From Patescibacteria group bacterium (GTDB taxonomy: Bacteria > Patescibacteriota > UBA1384 > CAILIB01), in the NCBI GenBank assembly GCA_022842085.1, contig JALHQF010000005.1, forward strand, positions 13,396 to 27,291: a stretch of DNA of 13,896 bases. Reading direction: 5' to 3'. The notes under the pieces are model-generated. The model made no database searches. It saw nothing but the letters and a program-made list of their open reading frames with translations, and was not told the origin of the DNA. A program made the position numbers and the translations under genes. This document shows, one piece after another, positions 6,685 to 13,197 of the stretch (its first letter is position 1; the number at the start of each line of letters is the position of its first letter).

Positions 6685-6689
6685 ATGAT
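6684..6689 (+). promoter_or_regulatory. putative -10 (TATGAT) of the VWA lipoprotein operon
   Basis: TATGAT matches the -10 consensus at five of six positions and follows an A-rich run. A start near 6696 would give a leader of about 30 nt with a good ribosome binding site. No -35 stands at normal spacing: a TTGACA at 6666-6671 is only 12 bp away. Confidence 0.4.
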
Positions 6690-6710
6690 AGTAAGACTGC
6701 GCCCAACTTA

Positions 6711-6716
6711 AGGAGG
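6711..6716 (+). promoter_or_regulatory. strong ribosome binding site (AGGAGG)
   Basis: A full AGGAGG 10 nt before ATG 6727, which fixes that start. It contrasts with the leaderless style of most genes here. GCCC (6701-6704) can pair with GGGC (6715-6718), a short 4-bp stem that would cover part of the site. Confidence 0.65.
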
Positions 6717-6726
6717 GCTTAACAAG

Positions 6727-7392
6727 ATGATCATCAAACACAGAAATGCGGGTAGCTCCTGCATCGCAGCCCTCCTCTGGGCAGCATTCATCATCATGGC
6801 TTTGGTGGCCGCCGGCTGCTCGAACTTCGCCCCGCCGCGTCGCGTCACCTTTCTGGTTGACACAACGGCCTCGGCGCTCGCGAAGCGCCCCGATATGGAG
6901 CTGATCGTGAAGAACACGGTCAGTGGCGCGCTTACCCGCCGCCGCTCTGTTGAGATCGCCCTCATCTCGTATGGTCAGACCGTGCGAACCGAGGCGGGCT
7001 TTACACCCGTTGGTGAAGCCTTCGAGGCTAGGGAGTTTCTTGGAGTAATCCAGGAGGCCGAAGTGCCTAAAGAGAAGGGAACTTTCTTGGTTCCAGCTCT
7101 CCAGAAAGCTGCGCGCACGGCGAAGACCGGCGATGTGCTTGTGATCCTCACCGATGGTGAGTTTCACGACACGAAGGCCGAGCTGCAGCGCGCACTTGCT
7201 GGCCTCAAAACCGCTGGCGTTTCGCTCGTGGTAGCGGGGCCGCTCTCCTCGAAAGGGGGAAGTGGAGAAGCGCTCCGAGACGATTTCGAAGACATGCTCG
7301 CTGGCACTGGGTTCTCGCAAGGGTACCTCGTGCTCGGTGAGCGCGACATGCAGGTCCGTTTCGGGCAGCTGCAAGGGGAAGTAGCGAAATGA
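6727..7392 (+). CDS. VWA-domain lipoprotein, unknown system
   Basis: A 221-residue surface lipoprotein. The signal peptide (1-30) ends in the lipobox VAAGC, with Cys31 as the lipidation site. The rest is one compact von Willebrand factor A-like domain: first strand RVTFLVDTTAS with Asp45-x-Thr47-x-Ser49 at the metal (MIDAS) site, where DxSxS is usual; GTF with Thr119; and VLVILTDGEFHD with Asp143. These are the five expected metal ligands, so metal-dependent ligand binding is plausible. It is probably tethered on the outer face of the membrane. The stop overlaps the ATG of the coiled-coil membrane protein (ATGA), so the two are made together. Codons look somewhat richer in GCC/CGC than in nearby genes, judged by eye. 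I do not know a described system of this make-up. Confidence 0.82.
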   Translation: MIIKHRNAGSSCIAALLWAAFIIMALVAAGCSNFAPPRRVTFLVDTTASALAKRPDMELIVKNTVSGALTRRRSVEIALISYGQTVRTEAGFTPVGEAFEAREFLGVIQEAEVPKEKGTFLVPALQKAARTAKTGDVLVILTDGEFHDTKAELQRALAGLKTAGVSLVVAGPLSSKGGSGEALRDDFEDMLAGTGFSQGYLVLGERDMQVRFGQLQGEVAK

Positions 7393-8702
7393 TGAAAAGA
7401 GTTGAAGAACTGAGAGAGCTGCTGGAAGGTGTCACAAGCCCTACGGCAGTGCCGCACGTGACTGGGGCGAAGCAGAAGCTTGCCCTTGCCGAGTCTGCAT
7501 TCGAGGAAGCTGAACGGCTTGCCGCGAAAGCCGGCACCGAGCGGGCAGGCGCACAAGCTGCCCACGCTGAAGCGAGAGCAAAACTCGTTGAGGCAGAAGC
7601 CGCCGCAAACGAGGCTCTGGCTCAAGCTCGAGTTGCAGTTGCGACTGCGCTGGATGGGGCAACCGACCTTATTCAGCAGCACCTCAAGCTGACGGTTGTC
7701 GATCAAGATCCTGATCACCTGCGCTCGATGCTGGATCGGGAAATCGTTATAGCCGTGGCGCATCAGCCGCTCAACGGCGTTGAGGATCCGGCAAACACAG
7801 CGGAAACGCTGTTGAACGCCGGGGTCCCGCAACCGTTCGACGCTGCGGACCACGTCAAGCGCAACAGCCCCAAGAAGCCCGAGAAGCTCGTGCAGAGGTC
7901 TATCACCGGGCCCATGCTCGCCGCCGACTTAGTGGGTGGGTTCCTCTTCGGGCTTGGCGTCCTGACCTTCTTGGGTCAGGTGCAAGAGCGCACGTTCCTG
8001 ATGGATGCTACCGGCCCCGTGCTGGCAGCGATCATCGGCTTCGTTGCCGCTCTGGGCGCTTCCTACGCTATCAAGCAGGCCAGCGAAGAGGCGGCCAGCC
8101 AGGGGCGTCGAGCGATCACCATCTCCCTCGTTGTGCTCGCATCTATGATGGTGGTGGAGATGACCGGGGCATACACGATGCTCCAGATCACCGCAGCGAA
8201 CAGAGCGTTCATGACCGGCACCGAAACCGGAATCGAGCCCTGGAAGCTGGTGGCGATGTTCGCCCTCTCACTGATGTTTTCCGGTGTGGTGGTCTACACG
8301 GCCTACTTCACCGGGAACAGGCAAGGGCGCGAGCAATTCGAAGCTCTGGGAGAGTGGAAGGACGAGTGTTCGCGCGTTGAGCGTGAAGCAAGTTTTCTGC
8401 AAGAGAAACGGGCTCGGCTGATCGCAAACTGCGAGAAGCTCAAGGCCGCGGAGCTTCGGTTCCGCGCAGCCCATAGCGCAGCGCTCGATCTCATCGACCG
8501 CGCGCTGATGGACTGCAAGGAGGTCCAGCGTGAGCTGGCAAGGGCCACAGAGGCGCACGAGCGTGCGCAGGCGGCGCTTGGGGGTCATCCGGCCTTTGAC
8601 GACGAGCCGTTCGCCAAGATGGAGCAGGAAGCTGCCCACAAGGAGGAAGAGGCTCGTGCGCGCGTTCGGGAGGTAGAAACCTTCCTGGCGAACGCCAGCT
8701 AA
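7389..8702 (+). CDS. four-helix membrane protein with N- and C-terminal coiled coils, unknown
   Basis: A 437-residue protein I do not recognise. Layout: coiled coil rich in Ala/Glu (about 27-90); a short globular part (91-170) with VVDQDPDHLRSMLDREIV; four membrane helices (about 176-196, 207-227, 243-265 and 285-306), with a charged loop (KQASEEAASQGRR) between the second and third; and a long C-terminal coiled coil (about 312-436). The even helix number and basic flanks put both coiled coils in the cytoplasm, so its partner lipoprotein is on the opposite face. It could be a scaffold, a mechanosensor or a tether that relays a signal inward; that is inference. Start at the ATGA overlap; the Met at codon 2 is an alternative. 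A strong terminator follows 6 nt after the stop. Confidence 0.8.
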   Translation: MMKRVEELRELLEGVTSPTAVPHVTGAKQKLALAESAFEEAERLAAKAGTERAGAQAAHAEARAKLVEAEAAANEALAQARVAVATALDGATDLIQQHLKLTVVDQDPDHLRSMLDREIVIAVAHQPLNGVEDPANTAETLLNAGVPQPFDAADHVKRNSPKKPEKLVQRSITGPMLAADLVGGFLFGLGVLTFLGQVQERTFLMDATGPVLAAIIGFVAALGASYAIKQASEEAASQGRRAITISLVVLASMMVVEMTGAYTMLQITAANRAFMTGTETGIEPWKLVAMFALSLMFSGVVVYTAYFTGNRQGREQFEALGEWKDECSRVEREASFLQEKRARLIANCEKLKAAELRFRAAHSAALDLIDRALMDCKEVQRELARATEAHERAQAALGGHPAFDDEPFAKMEQEAAHKEEEARARVREVETFLANAS

Positions 8703-8708
8703 CACTAA

Positions 8709-8737
8709 CCCGGATCCCATGTGGATCCGGGCTTTTT
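8709..8737 (+). terminator. strong intrinsic terminator after the VWA/coiled-coil pair
   Basis: CCCGGATCC (8709-8717) and GGATCCGGG (8723-8731) form a perfect 9-bp stem with a 5-nt CATGT loop, followed by C and TTTTT. It closes the two-gene unit. The -10 element of the next gene starts only 11 nt further on. Confidence 0.93.
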
Positions 8738-8747
8738 CGTGTTCTGC

Positions 8748-8753
8748 TACCAT
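8748..8753 (+). promoter_or_regulatory. extended -10 (TGCTACCAT) for leaderless thioredoxin-like gene
   Basis: TG-C-TACCAT, then exactly 6 nt (GTGTCC), then ATG 8760. There is no -35 box; its place is taken by the right arm of the terminator. This element decides for ATG 8760 over an upstream in-frame start inside the terminator hairpin. Confidence 0.5.
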
Positions 8754-8759
8754 GTGTCC

Positions 8760-9299
8760 ATGCGTCCCAATGTCCTTATCTTCGTCTTGGCAAGCATCGC
8801 GTTTCTCGGAGCAGCTACGTATATCGCGGTAACGCAATCTGGGCAGGAGAATACTCCCGGCGCTACCAGTACCCCCACACCAACACCGAGTGGCACACCT
8901 GTTGGAGAGGTAGTGGGCACAGCGAGTCCGAGTGCAGCTTCCAGCCCTTCGCCATCGGCAAGCGAGGCCGCACAGGCTGCGTACTACCAGAGTGAGGGCA
9001 CGAACGAGCAAATTGCCGCCGCCGCGGCCAAAGGGCCGGTGGTGCTCTTCTTCCATGCGGCCTGGTGTCCAACCTGCCAAGCGGCAGATCGTGACATCAG
9101 AAATAACCTCAGAGATCTCAAGGATGGTGTACAGGTGCTTCGTCTCAACTACGGCAACTCTGCTGGTGACCACCCACGCGCCAAGGAGTACGGCATCACC
9201 TACCAGCACACCTTCGTGCAGGTAGATGCAACTGGCAAGCTAATCCAAAAGTGGAATGGTGGCGGTGTAGATGAGCTCAATCGATACCTACAAAACTAA
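8760..9299 (+). CDS. membrane-anchored thioredoxin-fold protein (CPTC)
   Basis: A 179-residue protein: N-terminal membrane anchor (about 4-24), a Ser/Thr/Pro/Ala-rich low-complexity linker (27-70), then a thioredoxin fold outside the membrane. The strand VVLFFHAAWCPTC carries the redox pair Cys103/Cys106, and LRLNYGN and TFVQVDATGKLIQKW follow as later strands. At the usual cis-proline site before TFV the sequence is YQHTFV, so proline is missing; this commonly changes redox behaviour or substrate release. First of four envelope genes. The next gene starts in its stop (TAATG), and a CcdA electron carrier is one gene further, the natural partner for keeping this domain reduced. Whether it reduces or oxidises surface proteins is not shown by sequence. 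Confidence 0.9.
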   Translation: MRPNVLIFVLASIAFLGAATYIAVTQSGQENTPGATSTPTPTPSGTPVGEVVGTASPSAASSPSPSASEAAQAAYYQSEGTNEQIAAAAAKGPVVLFFHAAWCPTCQAADRDIRNNLRDLKDGVQVLRLNYGNSAGDHPRAKEYGITYQHTFVQVDATGKLIQKWNGGGVDELNRYLQN

Positions 9300-9961
9300 T
9301 GGTGTGGGTGGACGGAATCCGTCGGCGTGAAGATCTCAGTGCGCCTGTAGCCTCTCCCGAGGTTTCAGTACGTCGTCGACGCTATCCTCTCCTCCAGCTG
9401 CTCGCGGTTGCTGCCTTCTTCGCGAGTGCTTGGTTTATCGCTCAGCCCTACCTTCCGCAGCTTGTGGCAGGGCAGCCTGAGCTAGATGCACTCTCAGCGA
9501 CCCTCCCCCAGCAGCCCAAAGCAGACCACATCGCGGCCAGCTTTCCTCAGGCGCCGCTTCCAGCTGCGTTTCGTCTGCGCATCCCTGCCATTGAGCTCAA
9601 TGAGCCCATCTTTGATGGGCAGGATGCCAATGTGCTTGAAAAGGGAGTGTGGCACCTCCCTTGGAGTGCCGGAGCGTTGGACGGAAACGTCGTGCTGGCG
9701 GGTCACCGCTGGTTGCCGGGCAGTCCTGTGCGCCCGTTCTTTCGCCTCACGGAGGTGACGGTTGGGGATTGGATTTACCTCTCAAGCGCCACTGAAGAGC
9801 GAGCCTACCAAGTTTCGGAGGTTCTTACGGTGCTGCCAACCGACACCTGGATCGAAGATCCTACAGAAACGGCGCGACTCACCCTCTACACGTGCGCACC
9901 ACTCCTTACCGGAGCGAAGCGGTTCGTAGTGGTAGCGCAGCCGGCTGAAGCGAGCAGCTAG
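9299..9961 (+). CDS. sortase family transpeptidase
   Basis: A 220-residue sortase: basic cytoplasmic N-terminus, membrane anchor (about 30-48), spacer (50-90), then the beta-barrel transpeptidase domain from about 91. The catalytic triad is visible: His136 in VLAGHRW, Cys199 in LTLYTC, and Arg208 in AKRFVVVAQP. The strand RLRIPAIELNEPIF is the typical domain opening. The TLYTC pattern and the size resemble class D/E enzymes of monoderm bacteria; the class is a guess. It attaches surface proteins to the wall or to one another by cutting an LPXTG-like signal. I see no such signal in any protein of this window. The ATG at 9299 overlaps the TAA of the thioredoxin gene, so translation is coupled. 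Confidence 0.93.
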   Translation: MVWVDGIRRREDLSAPVASPEVSVRRRRYPLLQLLAVAAFFASAWFIAQPYLPQLVAGQPELDALSATLPQQPKADHIAASFPQAPLPAAFRLRIPAIELNEPIFDGQDANVLEKGVWHLPWSAGALDGNVVLAGHRWLPGSPVRPFFRLTEVTVGDWIYLSSATEERAYQVSEVLTVLPTDTWIEDPTETARLTLYTCAPLLTGAKRFVVVAQPAEASS

Positions 9962-9969
9962 GCTTTTGC

Positions 9970-9975
9970 TATGCT
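9970..9975 (+). promoter_or_regulatory. extended -10 (TGCTATGCT) for leaderless ccdA-like gene
   Basis: TG-C-TATGCT stands in the 20-bp gap after the sortase gene, exactly 6 nt before ATG 9982. It gives the CcdA/protease pair a promoter of its own, besides read-through from upstream. No -35 match is seen. Confidence 0.5.
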
Positions 9976-9981
9976 TGACCC

Positions 9982-10716
9982 ATGCTCGTACTGATCCTCT
10001 TTGCCTTCTTGGGAGGGCTTGCCACGGTGCTAGCACCCTGCGTGCTGCCTGTGCTGCCTGTAGTGCTGGCGACTGGGGCGAGTGGAGGACGCAAAAAACC
10101 ACTCGGTATTGCTACGGGTATCGTGGTGGCATTTACGGTATCGATCTTTGCCCTGGGACGATTAGTACAGTGCGGTATCACCGCCGATTCGGGGCGCTAC
10201 CTGGCGGTTGGAATACTTACCCTCGTTGGTCTGTTTTTGCTTATTCCAGCGCTCGGTGCGCGTCTCGAGGTGCTTATCTCGCGGTTCCTGCCGCAGCGAC
10301 AGGTGAAGGGCGAGGGGTTCTGGGGTGGATTCCTCGTTGGTGCAGCACTTGGACTTGCTTGGACGCCATGCGTCGGGCCAATTATGGCCGCCGTGATTAC
10401 GCTTGCGGGGGCATCGGTAAGCGTTGGCCTGGTGCTCATTGCGCTCTCGTTTGCGGTTGGCGCAGCTATTCCGCTCTTCCTGCTTGCCTTAGGTGCTTCA
10501 GCCTGGCTCAAGAAGCTGCGGGGCCCAAAGCTTGCACGTATCAATCAGGCGTTTGGGGTGGTGACCCTTTTTGTGGCTCTAGCCCTCTTGCTAGGGTGGG
10601 ATCGGAGTGTGCAAGCCTGGTTTATCGAGCGTGTGCCAGCTTTTGCTGAAGGGATTACTGCGCCCCTCGAAGGCAGTGATGCCGTGCAGCGCGAGCTTGA
10701 GCGGCTAGGCTACTAA
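9982..10716 (+). CDS. CcdA/DsbD-family transmembrane thiol-disulfide carrier
   Basis: A 244-residue membrane protein with about six helices in two homologous halves. Each half has its redox cysteine in the family motif: LAPCVLPVLP (Cys20) and TPCVGPIMA (Cys130). It takes electrons from cytoplasmic thioredoxin and passes them across the membrane to an extracellular thioredoxin-like protein. The CPTC protein two genes upstream is the obvious acceptor. Cys64 is an extra cysteine after the second helix. The C-terminal tail (about 205-244) is hydrophilic, with no fused thioredoxin domain, so this is CcdA-like rather than full DsbD. Cytochrome c maturation genes are not present nearby, so general envelope thiol control is likelier. 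The stop overlaps the start of the protease gene (TAATG). Confidence 0.93.
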   Translation: MLVLILFAFLGGLATVLAPCVLPVLPVVLATGASGGRKKPLGIATGIVVAFTVSIFALGRLVQCGITADSGRYLAVGILTLVGLFLLIPALGARLEVLISRFLPQRQVKGEGFWGGFLVGAALGLAWTPCVGPIMAAVITLAGASVSVGLVLIALSFAVGAAIPLFLLALGASAWLKKLRGPKLARINQAFGVVTLFVALALLLGWDRSVQAWFIERVPAFAEGITAPLEGSDAVQRELERLGY

Positions 10717-11705
10717 TGCGTCGATTCTTTGCCCCCCTCGTTGCCGTGGCGCTCTTGGGAGCTCTGAGCTGGCTTGGCTACGCGAGCCTCCAGTGGTACC
10801 AGCTGCAAACGCTGCCGTACTGTTTTGACGAGCAGGGAGCAGTGGTGTCAGGTGGAGGCGACTGCGTTGTGGCGTGTGAGAGCGAGGCGGAGTGTGACGC
10901 ACTGGCTCGGCAGGTAGAAGGTGAGCTCGAGGGGCTGGCAGAGGCGTACGATCAGGGGAGCGTAGGCGCTGTGCGCAGCGAAACCCCAACCGATGGGCAG
11001 GCGAGCTTTTCATCAAGCTACGCGGTGTCGGCGGGTGAGACCTTAGCTCTGACGGGTGGTGAAGATACCGCTGAGGCGCGCAGCATCTGGGAGCTGATTG
11101 CTCGTATTGCGCCAAATACCCTGAGTGATCCGTACATTGAGCAGTATGCAACGTACCTCGACCCTCAGAGTGACGTACTCGCCTACGTGGAAGACAGCGA
11201 TCTGAATGGCAAGTGGTCGGTAGTAATTAACCTTGCTGGGCACCGTGCTAGCACCGAGCAAGAGCAGCTCGCTACCATCGTGCATGAGCTTGGGCACATC
11301 GTAACCCTCAATACCTCACAGCTCGATCCGACCATCCCTGAGGAAGAATGCCCCACCGCGCACCCTGGTGAGGGTTGTGCTCGTGAGGGTTCCAGCATCC
11401 TGCGGTTTACCCGCACCTTCTGGTCGGAGCAAGATATTGCGGCTGTTGGCGGGTTTGCTGGTGAAGGGCAGGGTAACCTCTACAGCGCTAGTCCTGAGCG
11501 CTTCGTAACCGAGTACGCTGCCACGAATCCAGTAGAAGACCTCGCCGAGAGCTTTACCTACTTTGTGTTGGCGAGGGAGCTGCCAGTGGGCAGTAGGGTA
11601 GCAGATGAGAAGATCCGTAGCCTCGCGCAGGATAGCTACTTGGCAGAAGTGCGCGGGCAGATGCGGGCAAACCTAGTAAACGAGTTAGTGCGGATGCGGC
11701 GGTAA
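10716..11705 (+). CDS. membrane-anchored extracellular zinc metalloprotease-like protein
   Basis: A 329-residue protein: an N-terminal anchor (about 5-24), then an extracellular part. A cysteine cluster comes first (Cys36, 50, 54, 60), then a low-complexity stretch, then the protease-like domain. IVHELGHIV (188-196) is an HExxH zinc site, and NPVEDLAESFTYFVL (271-285) follows at a distance fitting a third ligand, Glu274 or Glu278. Two further cysteines (212, 221) flank a loop just after the active site. Six extracytoplasmic cysteines could make three disulfides, matching the thioredoxin/CcdA genes of the same cluster. I do not know the family by name. Translation is coupled to CcdA through TAATG. 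Its likely targets are surface proteins; that is inference. Confidence 0.85.
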   Translation: MRRFFAPLVAVALLGALSWLGYASLQWYQLQTLPYCFDEQGAVVSGGGDCVVACESEAECDALARQVEGELEGLAEAYDQGSVGAVRSETPTDGQASFSSSYAVSAGETLALTGGEDTAEARSIWELIARIAPNTLSDPYIEQYATYLDPQSDVLAYVEDSDLNGKWSVVINLAGHRASTEQEQLATIVHELGHIVTLNTSQLDPTIPEEECPTAHPGEGCAREGSSILRFTRTFWSEQDIAAVGGFAGEGQGNLYSASPERFVTEYAATNPVEDLAESFTYFVLARELPVGSRVADEKIRSLAQDSYLAEVRGQMRANLVNELVRMRR

Positions 11706-11711
11706 GAGTGC

Positions 11712-11717
11712 TAACCT
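11712..11717 (+). promoter_or_regulatory. extended -10 (TGCTAACCT) for leaderless DUF456 gene
   Basis: TG-C-TAACCT lies 6 nt before ATG 11724, in the 18-bp gap behind the protease gene. There is no ribosome binding site and no -35 match. The spacing is the same as at 1017, 5014, 8760, 9982 and 13198. Confidence 0.5.
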
Positions 11718-11723
11718 AGCTCT

Positions 11724-12197
11724 ATGGATCTCGCTCTTCTCGTCGCTGTAATTGCCATGCTGCCTGGCGTGGCAGGCGTCTTTCTCCCACTCATTCCCGC
11801 TGTGCCCTACATGTTTGTGGTGGCGGTTATCTACGCAGTGGGCACACGCGAGATTTCTGGTGCCCAGGTGGGTTGGCTGGCGCTCATTGCCGGGCTCTCT
11901 CTAGCAGCTGATTGGGGTACGGGCGTACTGGCGGCTCGGTTTGGGGGAGCCAAGCGTAAAGCGCTCCTTCTTGGGCTTCTGGGGGCGGTGGTTGGCTCGC
12001 TGCTCATCCCACCCTTTGGTGGGCTGATTGGTGTGTTTGCTGGAGTGCTCTATGGCGAGTGGATTGTGGCAGGTGGAGACCTACGTAAAGCGCTGCGAGC
12101 GGCGTTGGCCGGCGCGGCAGGGAGCGCCGTGGGGATGGTCATTAGCCTCCTGCTGGCAATCGCCTTCCTCATCACCTTTATCGCTTTCGCACTCTAG
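11724..12197 (+). CDS. DUF456 family membrane protein
   Basis: A 157-residue protein with about five helices, Gly/Ala-rich throughout. It fits DUF456: an opening helix with LPGVAGVFLPLIPAVPYMF, then ADWGTGVLAARFGGAKRKALLLGLLGAVVGSL, then PPFGGLIGVFAGVLYGEW followed by DLRKALRAALAGAAGSAVG. The repeated glycine-zipper-like helices are typical. The function of the family is not known; it is broadly found in bacterial envelopes. The gene has its own leaderless-type promoter. Its TAG stop shares the CTAG at 12194-12197 with the opposite gene, leaving no room for a terminator between the two. Confidence 0.88.
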   Translation: MDLALLVAVIAMLPGVAGVFLPLIPAVPYMFVVAVIYAVGTREISGAQVGWLALIAGLSLAADWGTGVLAARFGGAKRKALLLGLLGAVVGSLLIPPFGGLIGVFAGVLYGEWIVAGGDLRKALRAALAGAAGSAVGMVISLLLAIAFLITFIAFAL

Positions 12198-13150
12198 CTG
12201 AGAAACTGCGTCACGTGTTTGTGGCTGTGTTTGGCTGTGTCCCACAGAACTAAGAACCCGCCCACTACTACAGGCAGCCAAAACTGGAAACCGCGAAAGA
12301 TGAGCGCAACGGCAATCGCGGTGTCGCGGTCCATACCAGCTTGCTGCAAGGTAAGGCCAATGAGGTACTCCACGAGCACGGCTCCCTGAAAGAGGGGAGC
12401 GACCGTCATTACCATTACCGAAACGAGGTATGCAGCGGCGGCGGTGCCGACTGAGACCTGTGCACCAAGTGACAAGGCGGAGAGCCAAAAGAGCGCAATG
12501 TACCCAGTATGCACGAGGGCGGCAGGAATGAGCGTGCGGTAGATGCGGCTAATGTCTACGTCACCAACGTGTGGCTGTAGCCAGGTGCGCAGGCGTCCAA
12601 ACACCTCGTGGCGGGTGAGGTAGCCAATACCTCCACCCACGATGGCTGCCCACGAAAAGATGGTAACTGCCGTAAGCACGAAGCCATTACTAGGAAAAGC
12701 AGCGCCAGCAAGTACGAGAGCTGGGACGAGTACGAGCAGGAATCCTCCCTGAGTACTGAGAGCAAAGAGTGTCGAGCCAAAGAGGTGGTCGTTACGGCTC
12801 GCTTCGATACGCAGCTCGCCCGCCTTTGCGTACTGGGCTACCCAGTATCCGCCAGGCACGAATGGGGAGAGGAAGTAGCGTCGCATGTACGCGCTTACGG
12901 CCTTACCTAGCGGCACCTCTTTGCCAATCGCACGGTAGGCGTAGATGAGCAGCTTGCCGTTAATGAGCGTGATGATCGTGAGGATGAGGAGCCCTACGAG
13001 AATGCCCGCGATCTGGGCTTGCTGCAGTGCCGCAAGTACCACCGTTGCATTGCTCCCGTTCTCGCGGAAGAAGCGGAAGCCCAGGTAGACAAGGGCTACG
13101 GCGATAATCGCTTCTAAGAGACGGCGGAGCCAGGGAAACCGTTTTGCCAT
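12194..13150 (-). CDS. UPF0104 / lysylphosphatidylglycerol synthase-like (AglD-type) membrane protein
   Basis: A 318-residue protein with about eight helices. Family features: RRLLEAIIAVALVYLGFRFF at the start, a middle segment RRYFLSPFVPGGYWVAQYAKAGELR (about 90-114) and a C-terminal GMDRDTAIAVALIFRGFQFWLPVVVGG, the most recognisable UPF0104 piece. This is the flippase-like membrane domain found in MprF without the aminoacyl transferase part, so lipid flipping or glycolipid handling is possible, but lysyl transfer is not expected. The ATG follows TACACT by 8 nt, giving a leader of about one base. It diverges from the small membrane protein at 13198 across 47 bp and converges on the DUF456 gene with a 4-bp overlap. 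The substrate is unknown. Confidence 0.88.
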   Translation of the reverse strand: MAKRFPWLRRLLEAIIAVALVYLGFRFFRENGSNATVVLAALQQAQIAGILVGLLILTIITLINGKLLIYAYRAIGKEVPLGKAVSAYMRRYFLSPFVPGGYWVAQYAKAGELRIEASRNDHLFGSTLFALSTQGGFLLVLVPALVLAGAAFPSNGFVLTAVTIFSWAAIVGGGIGYLTRHEVFGRLRTWLQPHVGDVDISRIYRTLIPAALVHTGYIALFWLSALSLGAQVSVGTAAAAYLVSVMVMTVAPLFQGAVLVEYLIGLTLQQAGMDRDTAIAVALIFRGFQFWLPVVVGGFLVLWDTAKHSHKHVTQFLS

Positions 13151-13158
13151 GCCTGGCC

Positions 13159-13164
13159 AGTGTA
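13159..13164 (-). promoter_or_regulatory. -10 element (TACACT) for UPF0104 gene
   Basis: On the minus strand GCTACACT is followed by 8 nt (GGCCAGGC) and ATG. The leader would be about one base. The divergent -10 at 13186-13191 lies about 20 bp away. There is no -35 match. Confidence 0.4.
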
Positions 13165-13185
13165 GCTGGTTGCCACCTTGGCGTG

Positions 13186-13191
13186 TAGGCT
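13186..13191 (+). promoter_or_regulatory. -10 element (TAGGCT) for leaderless small membrane gene
   Basis: TAGGCT directly preceded by TG, then exactly 6 nt (GGAGCC), then ATG 13198. The GGAG inside the gap is too near the start for a normal ribosome binding site. This promoter probably also drives the tRNA-Arg gene downstream. Confidence 0.45.
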
Positions 13192-13197
13192 GGAGCC

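Noticed and set aside
6666..6689. TTGACA plus TATGAT as a standard promoter
   Set aside because: The spacer is only 12 bp, too short for a sigma70-type promoter; only the -10 is kept as a candidate.
6661..7374. A 237-codon minus-strand frame opposite the VWA lipoprotein gene
   Set aside because: The plus strand has a lipobox, VWA motifs and AGGAGG; the minus frame shows no motif.
8268..9209. A 313-codon minus-strand frame
   Set aside because: It runs through a strong terminator and opposite two well-supported genes; a shadow of GC-rich codons.
9299..11705. Sortase substrate encoded in the cluster
   Set aside because: No LPXTG-like motif with a hydrophobic segment and basic tail was found at any C-terminus in the window.
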